Shown here: in pieces, positions 5,970 to 11,837 of the stretch
Layout of the letters: the number at the start of each line of letters is the position of its first letter
Numbering within the stretch: the stretch's first letter is position 1
NCBI GenBank assembly: GCA_964373495.1
Contig: CAYJUW010000022.1
Span: 1-14,341, forward strand
DNA: 14,341 bases
Source of the DNA: JACQMJ01 sp964373495
GTDB taxonomy: Bacteria; Patescibacteriota; Minisyncoccia; Sungbacterales; SURF-37
Direction of reading: 5' to 3'
Program-made: the position numbers and the translations under genes
Notes under the pieces: generated by a model
Told to the model about the DNA's origin: nothing
Database searches by the model: none
What the model saw: only the letters and a program-made list of their open reading frames with translations

Positions 5970-6473
5970 ATGCAAAAGAAACTTCTTGCCGCCCTGCTCG
6001 TTGTTATCGCGGCCGCGGCAATATGGTACGCCCTGTTCCTCAAGAGAGGCGCTTCGGATCAGCCCGCCAGCGCCGAGAAAAAACCGGCCCTAAAACCTTC
6101 CGGCCTGGTCATCGGCAGGAATGCGATCTATGTCGCAGACCAGGCGCCGTCCGAGCGCATTGCGGTCGGTTTTGCCGTTCTCGAAAATCCGGGTTTTGTT
6201 GTCATCCACGAGGACCGAGGGGGTGAGCCGGGCGCGATCCTCGGCCAGAGCGCTTTAATCGGCGCCGGAGAAGCAAACGATCTCCCGCCGGTTCTCCTCT
6301 TGCGCAAGGCCCGCGACGGCGAGACGCTGCTCGCCATGCTCCACCGCGACGACGGCGACGGCGCGTTTGACCCGGCCAAAGACGTACCCGTACGCGATGC
6401 CGGAGGCGAGTTGGTCATGATGCAATTTTCGATTGATCGAGAGGCCTCCGAGCCCGACGCAATCAAACTTTAG
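5970..6473 (+). CDS. Membrane-anchored DUF7282-like protein
   Basis: From the ATG at 5970 the protein has 167 residues. An N-terminal anchor (MQKKLLAALLVVIAAAAIWY, then ALFLKRG) acts as an uncleaved signal/TM segment at about 4-24, followed by a short polar linker. The outside domain (about 45-165) reads like the DUF7282 family: a hydrophobic strand in FAVLENPGFVVIHED, GAILGQSALIGAGEAN, a LLAMLHRDDGDGAFDPAKD loop and the closing VMMQFSI. Its function is unknown; a beta-sandwich exposed at the cell surface is my inference. The longer frame starting at TTG 5934 is not preferred because a promoter occupies that stretch. The TAG stop is the first triplet of a MITE-like element, so insertion may have trimmed the C-terminus. 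It converges on the metalloprotease gene. Confidence 0.75.
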   Translation: MQKKLLAALLVVIAAAAIWYALFLKRGASDQPASAEKKPALKPSGLVIGRNAIYVADQAPSERIAVGFAVLENPGFVVIHEDRGGEPGAILGQSALIGAGEANDLPPVLLLRKARDGETLLAMLHRDDGDGAFDPAKDVPVRDAGGELVMMQFSIDREASEPDAIKL

Positions 6474-6577
6474 TCCTCCCGTAATTTAATTCTGCGCCTC
6501 TAGCTCCGCCGATATATGTGTATAGGTACGCGCTTTTTTAAATCCGGAGTTTCAAAAATAAATTAAAGGCGGACGAG
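6471..6577. mobile_element. MITE-like element 1 (107 bp, degenerate terminal inverted repeats)
   Basis: The left end TAGTCCTCCCGTAATTTAATT (6471-6491 is 21 bases; 16 match the inverted right end, which finishes GGCGGACGAG at 6577). The left end is shared with the element at 11034-11164, and both contain a related ATATGT...TAGGTA core. It is non-coding and too short for a transposase. No clear target duplication is visible. Confidence 0.5.
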
Positions 6578-6607
6578 AACCTCCGCGCGCCCCGCAATAC
6601 CCGCTGG

Positions 6608-6643
6608 CGCAAAACAACCCCGCATTCGCGGGGTTGTTTTGCG
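6608..6643. terminator. Strong bidirectional terminator shared by two convergent genes
   Basis: A 16-bp perfect stem (GC + AAAACAACCCCGC, loop ATTC at 6624-6627, complement to 6643) with A-rich and T-rich outer arms on each side. It lies between the plus-strand gene ending at 6473 and the minus-strand gene ending at 6666, and suits both. Confidence 0.85.
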
Positions 6644-6665
6644 GGCATTGTTCGGGATTATCCGA

Positions 6666-7442
6666 TCACTCTGCCCAGAATACGAAGGTGAACACCTTCT
6701 CGCCTTTGCCGAGGTCACGCTCGAAGAGCGACGTCCGTCCGCGGCCGTCGCGCTTGAGCGCCTTGCCGAATGCCCCGTTTTCCTCGGCGTTGGCGCGATT
6801 CTTGCCTGAACCATTGGCGAGAGACAGCGAGGTGAACGAATCGAGGTGAGCGTAGATCAGTTCGAGCTGGTCATAATCATGCTGGTTCGGGTGCTGGTTT
6901 GGCGCCGGATCCGACGTGTAGTCCATGCACGTGCCGAGCGGGGGGTTCGTAAAGTTCTCATCCTGGTGATCCAGACCGAGCGTGTGGCCGACTTCCTGGC
7001 ACATCACCAGGTTGCGCCATGCGGGGGTATTGTAGGCGCTCGTGTTGAAATACGTGTCGTTCACCTTGACGACGCCCTGCGCGATGTGAGCATCAGCGTA
7101 AACCCAGACCTGCGCCAGGCCCAGCCACCCATTGTTGCCGTAGGCGGCGTTGCAGACGCGGTCCTTGCCGAGCACTGCCGGGCACCTTCTCCTGGTTTTA
7201 TCGCTATTGTCACCGGCGACGATTGCCGTGTCGAGCACGGTGGACGCCGACCAGTCGGTAGCGGTGGTTCCGAGATAGGAGTCCCACGCCAGCGTCACGC
7301 TGTCCACCAGCTTCAGGGTGAACGGGTTGGCCGTCCGCGCCCAGTGGTAACCATTCCACGAATGGGCGGCCAACGCCGCGCCGGCAAGCGCGGCGACCGC
7401 CAAAGTACCCAATGCGACTTTAAACGAAAAATTCTTATGCAT
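6666..7442 (-). CDS. Secreted metzincin-like zinc metalloprotease, first motif histidine replaced by glutamine
   Basis: 258 residues from ATG 7442 (a TTG two codons earlier is less likely). A signal peptide is clear: basic MHKNFSFK, hydrophobic core VALGTLAVAALAGAALA, probable cleavage after ALA. The catalytic region reads CQEVGHTLGLDH and, further on, CMDYT, the Met-turn of metzincins. Canonical HExxHxxGxxH has His at the first position; here it is Gln (CAG codon), leaving Glu, the second His and the third His. Cysteines near C89, C99, C150 and C174 may form disulfides outside the cell. Residues from about 215 on are a charged tail. Either the family uses a variant zinc site or this copy is catalytically weakened. 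It has its own promoter with a long structured 5' UTR. The extracellular target is unknown. Confidence 0.8.
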   Translation of the reverse strand: MHKNFSFKVALGTLAVAALAGAALAAHSWNGYHWARTANPFTLKLVDSVTLAWDSYLGTTATDWSASTVLDTAIVAGDNSDKTRRRCPAVLGKDRVCNAAYGNNGWLGLAQVWVYADAHIAQGVVKVNDTYFNTSAYNTPAWRNLVMCQEVGHTLGLDHQDENFTNPPLGTCMDYTSDPAPNQHPNQHDYDQLELIYAHLDSFTSLSLANGSGKNRANAEENGAFGKALKRDGRGRTSLFERDLGKGEKVFTFVFWAE

Positions 7443-7456
7443 AGCCAAAAATGCGA

Positions 7457-7557
7457 TGTTTACCCCGTTAGAACGCCGCCGACTCTGTTGGCGGTAGACC
7501 CCGCGAGAAGTAAGACGCCATAGCCGTTCGCGAAGCGCCCGTTCTAACGGGGTTTAC
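7457..7557. repeat. Palindromic element with 14-bp terminal inverted repeats in the metalloprotease 5' UTR
   Basis: ACCCCGTTAGAACG (7462-7475) pairs exactly with CGTTCTAACGGGGT (7540-7553). The 64 bases between contain smaller hairpins (CCGCC...GGCGG; TTCGCGAA). GTTTAC occurs just at the left edge (7457-7462) and again at the right (7552-7557), like a target duplication overlapping the ends. The element lies wholly between the predicted transcription start and the ATG. Confidence 0.6.
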
Positions 7558-7578
7558 TGTACGACCCTAACTGTGTCC

Positions 7579-7607
7579 ATTCTATTTCGCCCCGTTATGA
7601 GTGTCAA
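7579..7607 (-). promoter_or_regulatory. Promoter of the metalloprotease gene
   Basis: Minus strand: -35 TTGACA (7602-7607, perfect), 17-bp spacer, -10 TAGAAT (7579-7584). Predicted start near 7572 gives a 5' UTR of about 130 bases containing the palindromic element. It lies just downstream of rpoD. Confidence 0.75.
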
Positions 7608-7649
7608 GCCCCTGGATACCGGGTACGGTGAGCCGCCGCATGGCGCGAA

Positions 7650-8909
7650 TCAGTAGCTTTCGAGTTTCCGCATCAGACCGTGGGAACGCATGCGTTCGAT
7701 GGATTTGGCTTCGATTTGCCTGATTCGTTCCCTGGTCACGCCGAACTCCCGGCCGACCTCCTCCAGGGTGTGGGTGATGCCGTCGTCCAGACCGAAGCGC
7801 ATGTGGAGGATCTTCTGCTCGCGGGGGGTGAGGTCGTTGATGATGGCCAGTATCTGCTCCCTCAGCACGCGCCGGGCGGCCTGCTGGGAGGGGGAGAGCG
7901 TTTTATCGTCAACGATAAATTCGCCGAGGACAGAGTCCTCATCGTCATCGCCCACCGGCGATTCCAAGGAAACCGTTTCCTGCGAGATCTTGGCGATGTG
8001 GTGCACCCGCGCAAGATCAATGCCCATCTCCACGGAAATTTCCTCGGGCAGCGGCTCGCGGCTCAAATCCTGCAGGAGCCGGCGCTTGACCTGCTGGTAC
8101 TTGGAGATGGTTTCGACCATGTGCACCGGGATGCGGATGGTGCGCGCCTGGTCGGCCAGCGCCCGGGTGATGGCCTGGCGAATCCACCAGGTGGCGTAGG
8201 TGGAGAACTTAAACCCTCTGCGGTAGTCGAATTTTTCCACGGCCTTAAAAAGCCCCAGGTTGCCCTCCTGGATGAGATCGAGGAGCGATAAGTGCGGCGA
8301 CCGGCCGACGTAGCGCTTGGCAATGGAAACCACGAGGCGGAGGTTGGCCTGGGCCAGCTTCTCTCGCGCCTCCTGGTCGCCCTGCTCGATCCTGCGGGCG
8401 AACTCCTTTTCCTGGTCGGCATTGATCAGCGGGATCCGGCCGATTTCGCGCAAATACATTTGGATTGAATCCGACGTGTCGGCTTCGCCCTCGTCGCGCC
8501 GGCCTTTGCCCTTGGCCGGCGGCGGGGCCTCGGTTTCGAGGAGATCGCGGGTCTCGATGACCTCGACATTGCCGTCTTCAAAGCGCTGGTAGAGGTCCTC
8601 CAAGAGCGGGATGTCCTCCTCGATCGCCGGGAAAGCGGCCAGGATTTCGGAGTAGGTCACGAAGCCGCGGTTGCGGCCGCGGCGGATGAGCTCGGCAATC
8701 GTTCGCTCCACCTCCGCGGCTTTGGCCCGGAGCGCCGGGGAGAGCTTGATGGGCCGGGGGGCGAACGGGGCCGCCGCGGCCTTCTTAGCCGGAGCGGCTG
8801 CGGCTTTCGGGGCCGTTTTTTTTACCGACGGCTTCTTGGAGGCAGGCGGGCGTTTTTTCTCCCGGCGCCTGGCCGCTGGTTTCGGCTTTCGCTTGGTGGC
8901 GGTTGGCAT
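7650..8909 (-). CDS. rpoD: Primary sigma factor RpoD (sigma-70)
   Basis: 419 residues from ATG 8909; a GTG six codons upstream (8927) is an alternative start and neither has a good ribosome site. Residue numbers below count from the GTG. A long Lys/Ala/Pro-rich basic N-terminus (to about 60) precedes a region 1.1-like domain (about 65-125). Region 1.2 is SDSIQMYLREIGRIPLI (152-168). Region 2 has LRLVVSIAKRYVGRSPHL, DLIQEGNLGLFKAVEKFDY and the -10 reader STYATWWIRQAITRAL. Region 3 starts RTIRIPVHMVETI and includes the acidic DDDEDSVLGEFIVDD typical of primary sigmas. Region 4.2 reads TLEEVGREFGVTRERIRQIE. It directs RNA polymerase to the TTGACA/TATAAT-type promoters seen in this window. It follows dnaG on the same strand, a conserved order. 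Confidence 0.95.
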   Translation of the reverse strand: MPTATKRKPKPAARRREKKRPPASKKPSVKKTAPKAAAAPAKKAAAAPFAPRPIKLSPALRAKAAEVERTIAELIRRGRNRGFVTYSEILAAFPAIEEDIPLLEDLYQRFEDGNVEVIETRDLLETEAPPPAKGKGRRDEGEADTSDSIQMYLREIGRIPLINADQEKEFARRIEQGDQEAREKLAQANLRLVVSIAKRYVGRSPHLSLLDLIQEGNLGLFKAVEKFDYRRGFKFSTYATWWIRQAITRALADQARTIRIPVHMVETISKYQQVKRRLLQDLSREPLPEEISVEMGIDLARVHHIAKISQETVSLESPVGDDDEDSVLGEFIVDDKTLSPSQQAARRVLREQILAIINDLTPREQKILHMRFGLDDGITHTLEEVGREFGVTRERIRQIEAKSIERMRSHGLMRKLESY

Positions 8910-8933
8910 AGTATGGCTGGAAGTCACCTTTAG

Positions 8934-9101
8934 TGTCCGAGCGCAGTCGAGGACATACCGCGATGAAAACCCAAGTAAGCTCCTCCACTCCGCGCAGTTT
9001 ATCCTGAGCTTGTGGATTCGACAGACTCACCACAGGTCGAAGGCATACAATATGATAAGCCCAAAGTAGTCCTTCGACTGGCTCAGGAACTACTTTTGGC
9101 A
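8934..9101. repeat. Cluster of three REP-like palindromic repeats between dnaG and rpoD
   Basis: (a) 8934-8955: TGTCC...GGACA around GAGCGCAGTCGA. (b) about 9001-9043: ATCCTGAGCTTGTGGATTCG followed by ACTCACCACAGGTCGAAGG. (c) 9061-9101: CCAAAGTAGT / ACTACTTTTGG around CCTTCGACTGGCTCAGGA. These are the CCTTCGAC...CTCAGGA type of dispersed repeat, also present inside the helicase gene. Repeat (c) could attenuate read-through from dnaG into rpoD. The 190-base gap holds no gene. Confidence 0.65.
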
Positions 9102-9116
9102 ATTTTGAGGCGGGCG

Positions 9117-11000
9117 CTACTGGACTTTGGCCGATACGGTGTGGAATTCCCGGATGAGTGTTGCGAGGTGTTCCTGGTTGCCTGCGGCCTCGGCCGCGGA
9201 GATGTCCGTGGCCAGAGCCCGAAGCTTGTCTTTGGCCCACTCGCGTTCCAGCTCGCGGAGGCAGACGATGATTTCCCGCGCCCGCTCCGTGGCGTTCTCG
9301 ATCCGCTCCAGCACCACCTCGGCCTGGAAGGCCAGATAGTTGGCCGCATCCCGGAATTCCTCGGGGATGGCGGCTATGAGCGCCTCATGCTCGCGTCCGC
9401 CGGCTGGCGGGTTGGCGCGGATGGCCGATTCGATAATGCCGAACATCTCGACGTAGCGCGGGTTTAAAAAAACGTGGCGCGGCACCTCGGGGAGGATGTC
9501 CGATCGCTCCGGGTAGCGGATGAGCGTGCCCAAGAGCAGCGATTCGAGCTGGGCGCGGCGGCCCGGTGTAACCTCCGGCTGCGCCTCCCTTAGCACCGAG
9601 ACACCAGCAGCGGCGGGTTTTGCCTTTTTCAGCTCGCGCCACAGGGCCTCTTCGGGGATGGCGATTTCCCGGGAAAGTTCCTGCAGCCAATGGGATTTCT
9701 CCACCTCGCTAGTGAGTATCCTGATTTCCGGCAGGACCTCCTGGGCAATAGCCCGTTTGCCAGAGCCAGACGTGCGGTCGTGCTTAGCGAGTGCCATCTC
9801 CAAGAAGAACTGGACAATGGGCTTGGCCTCGGCGACGGCGGTTTTCCAGATGTTAGCGTCTTTTTGGACGGCATCAGCCGCATCTTTAATCCCCTGGGGA
9901 AGTGCGGCGATTTTTAGTTCGAATCCATGACCAGCGGCGAGTTCTCTAAAACGTCGGGTTGCCAGCTCTCCTGCTGGATCGCGATCAAGTGCAAGAATTA
10001 ATTTATGTGACAAGCGTTTAAGCTGCGTAAGGTGTGCAAACCTCAGTTGCTCGCTTCTCATTGATGTGTCGCCCGATACCGCCGTACCCGAAACGGCAAC
10101 GGCATGCTTCAGGCCGGACTGGTGCGACATGATCACGTCCATCTGGCCCTCCACCAGCACCACGGCGTTTTGCCGGCGGATTTCTTCTTTGGCCTTGTCA
10201 AAGCCGTAGAGCACGCGGGATTTGTCGTAGATGGGGGTTTGGGGGGTATTGATGTACTTCGCCGCTGACGCTGATTCGCGCGGATGAGCCGCGGATGCAC
10301 GCTGATCTGCGTTCATCGGCGTTTTATCTGCGTTGATCTGCGTCGCATCGAAGATGCGGCCGGAAAATCCGACCACGCGGCCGGACGCATCCGAGATGGG
10401 GAAGGTGATCCTGTTTCTGAAACGATCATAGTAACTGCCCTGCTCGGATTTGACGGCCAGGCCGGCTTTCTCGATTTCTTCGGTTTTATAGCCCTTGTGC
10501 CGGAGTGCTGACGTCAGGAAATCCCACGAGTCCGGCGCATAGCCGAGGCGGAATGTTTTTATTGTTTCGTCCTTCAGGCCGCGTTTCTTTAGATAGGCCA
10601 GCGGCGCGGTAATGCGCTCCGGCGTTTTGGAAGCATGGAGCACGGATTCGAAAATCTTCGCCGCTTCTTCGACGAGCTGGTAGAGCCGGGTGCGCTCGGA
10701 GCGGAGATGAGGGTCTTCGTGCCGGAGCTGGATGCCGGCGCGTTTGGCCAGGAGTTCGAGGGCGTCGCGGAATTCCAAGCCCTCGATTTCCATGACAAAA
10801 TCAAAGACGCTTCCGCCTTTTCCGCACCCGAAGCAATGCCAAATCTGGCGCGCGGGCGAAACGTTAAACGACGGCGTCTTCTCGGAATGGAACGGGCAGA
10901 GGGCTTTATAATTTGACCCGGCCTTGTTGAGGCGGATGTAGGATTGCACGAGCTCCACGATATCGAGCCGCGCTTTGATGTCGTCAATTTGGCCGGGCAT
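9117..11000 (-). CDS. dnaG: DNA primase DnaG
   Basis: 627 residues. It makes RNA primers at the replication fork. The N-terminal zinc-binding domain has C35-P-F-H38 and C56-F-G-C59. The catalytic core follows: RFRNRITFPISDASGRVVGF (about 193-212) and the TOPRIM fold with E284 (VEGQMDV) and D339/D341 (LALDRDPAGE). After about 390 comes a helical C-terminal part ending in a region (LLGTLIRYPERSDIL onward) like the DnaB-helicase interaction domain. Between GFSGRIFDA and KYINTPQTPIY, where the E. coli protein has only a few residues, lies an insert of about 29 residues (219-247), low in complexity and encoded by repeat DNA. The reading frame is intact, so the insert must be tolerated. The start MPGQIDDIK is standard. 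rpoD follows 190 bases downstream; a MITE-like element lies just upstream. Confidence 0.95.
   Translation of the reverse strand: MPGQIDDIKARLDIVELVQSYIRLNKAGSNYKALCPFHSEKTPSFNVSPARQIWHCFGCGKGGSVFDFVMEIEGLEFRDALELLAKRAGIQLRHEDPHLRSERTRLYQLVEEAAKIFESVLHASKTPERITAPLAYLKKRGLKDETIKTFRLGYAPDSWDFLTSALRHKGYKTEEIEKAGLAVKSEQGSYYDRFRNRITFPISDASGRVVGFSGRIFDATQINADKTPMNADQRASAAHPRESASAAKYINTPQTPIYDKSRVLYGFDKAKEEIRRQNAVVLVEGQMDVIMSHQSGLKHAVAVSGTAVSGDTSMRSEQLRFAHLTQLKRLSHKLILALDRDPAGELATRRFRELAAGHGFELKIAALPQGIKDAADAVQKDANIWKTAVAEAKPIVQFFLEMALAKHDRTSGSGKRAIAQEVLPEIRILTSEVEKSHWLQELSREIAIPEEALWRELKKAKPAAAGVSVLREAQPEVTPGRRAQLESLLLGTLIRYPERSDILPEVPRHVFLNPRYVEMFGIIESAIRANPPAGGREHEALIAAIPEEFRDAANYLAFQAEVVLERIENATERAREIIVCLRELEREWAKDKLRALATDISAAEAAGNQEHLATLIREFHTVSAKVQ
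10260..10346. repeat. Repeat array inserted in frame in dnaG
   Basis: ATCTGCGT occurs at 10305-10312, 10326-10333 and 10336-10343, with related GCTGATTCGC and GCGGATGAGC words before. In the gene this encodes the insert running from QINADKTPMNADQ to ESASAA. The pattern resembles dispersed GCAGAT-type repeats known from several bacterial groups. The length, a multiple of three, keeps the primase frame open. Confidence 0.65.
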
Positions 11001-11033
11001 GCGCGAGAGAATCTGGAGAATAGAATCTAGAAG

Positions 11034-11164
11034 CTAGTCCTCCCTTAATTTAATTTTCACATCTCTTTACTTCCTTGGAGTCAGAAAAACGATGTTTTTA
11101 AGATATGTTTAGGTATTGAGACGGGCGCAGAATTAAATTAAAGATTACATTAAAGGAGGACTAG
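11034..11164. mobile_element. MITE-like element 2 (131 bp, terminal inverted repeats)
   Basis: Ends are CTAGTCCTCC and GGAGGACTAG (perfect 10 bp); over 22 bases the inverted ends match at 19. The internal GGCGCAGAATTAAATTA (inverted) equals the left end of the element at 6471. The middle is AT-rich and non-coding. It sits between mazF and dnaG. The CTAG at each edge could be a target duplication or part of the ends. Confidence 0.6.
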
Positions 11165-11188
11165 TAGGTCGGGGAGGCGTGATATGGA

Positions 11189-11560
11189 CTACAGTTTGAT
11201 GAGGCCGAGGCTGATTTGAAGCGCCCGGTTCACCGCCTCCGTAGTCGCCGGCTTGAGGGTGCCGATCTTCCTCATGAGCCGAGCGCGGTCAATCGAACGG
11301 ATTTGATTTGTGAGCACTACGGAATCCGTTTCCAAGCCCCCCTCGGGAGTTTTCACCAGTACCTCAGTTGGATAGAGCGGAACGATGAACCGGGATGTGA
11401 TGGCCGCCACGATGGTGATCGGGCTCCAGCGGTTGGCGATGTCATTTTGCAAAATGAGCGCCGGCCGGGTCTTTTTAATCTCCCGGCCGATGGTCGGGTC
11501 GAAGTTCACAAGGTATACCTCACCGCGTCGCGGGCGGGCTACCTTCGCTTGGGATGCCAT
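11189..11560 (-). CDS. MazF/PemK-type endoribonuclease toxin
   Basis: 123 residues, the usual MazF size. RRGEVYLVNFDPTIGREIKK (11-30) and TRPALILQND (31-40) form the conserved core with the RP pair at 32-33. VAAITS (51-56) carries the Thr/Ser of the active region, and VVLTNQIRSIDRARL (81-95) closes the fold. MazF enzymes cut mRNA at short sequences. The ATG overlaps the 3' end of the antitoxin gene by 22 nt, giving the antitoxin-first order normal for these modules. It probably serves stress response or stabilises the region. No catalytic defect is visible, so the toxin is probably active and the antitoxin needed. Confidence 0.92.
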   Translation of the reverse strand: MASQAKVARPRRGEVYLVNFDPTIGREIKKTRPALILQNDIANRWSPITIVAAITSRFIVPLYPTEVLVKTPEGGLETDSVVLTNQIRSIDRARLMRKIGTLKPATTEAVNRALQISLGLIKL

Positions 11561-11802
11561 GCCTGCTCTTCAACCCCGAACCATTCCGCGGCCAGGGTGA
11601 GATCCCGTTCGGCTCGCCGCCGGGCCCCTTCCTGCAGCCGTTTTCGGAGGTTCACCCGGCCGATGCTCGCCACGTAGTGCCGCACCGCCTCATCCAAAAA
11701 ACGACTCCGGTTGCCTTTCTCTACGCGGGCCATGAGCCGGAGGGTTTGCTCCGGCAGGGTAACGTTTACCCGGCGGTAGGTTGTCGCCTGGTCTCTGGAC
11801 AT
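11539..11802 (-). CDS. Ribbon-helix-helix antitoxin paired with MazF
   Basis: 87 residues from ATG 11802. YRRVNVTLPEQTLRLMARVE (about 9-28) followed by RSRFLDEAVRHYV (to about 45) is a RHH DNA-binding fold: a beta strand, then two helices. The C-terminal half (ARRRAERDLTLAAEWFGVEEQAW) should wrap the toxin. The frame can be extended to a GTG at 11820, but the promoter lies there, so ATG 11802 is preferred. Its -10 box ends 8 bases upstream of the ATG, so the mRNA is essentially leaderless. It is expected to repress its own promoter by binding the inverted repeat at 11814-11832. Confidence 0.88.
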   Translation of the reverse strand: MSRDQATTYRRVNVTLPEQTLRLMARVEKGNRSRFLDEAVRHYVASIGRVNLRKRLQEGARRRAERDLTLAAEWFGVEEQAWHPKRR

Positions 11803-11809
11803 GGCCTTT

Positions 11810-11837
11810 ATGATACACACTTAGGGTGTGTAGTCAA
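11810..11837 (-). promoter_or_regulatory. Toxin-antitoxin promoter and operator, overlapping the helicase stop codon
   Basis: Minus strand: -35 TTGACT (11832-11837), 16-bp spacer, -10 TATCAT (11810-11815). The spacer is filled by the inverted repeat TACACAC-TTAGG-GTGTGTA (11814-11832), a good RHH operator. The -35 and the operator lie within the last codons of the upstream helicase gene, and the helicase TAA is in the operator centre. Confidence 0.7.

Noticed and set aside
6846..7523. Plus-strand frame of 225 codons opposite the metalloprotease
   Set aside because: Antisense shadow of a gene with signal peptide and metzincin motif, crossing that gene's promoter-side palindrome.
9012..9467. 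Plus-strand frame overlapping the dnaG 3' end and the REP cluster
   Set aside because: Begins in repeat sequence and continues antisense to dnaG; no recognisable protein pattern.
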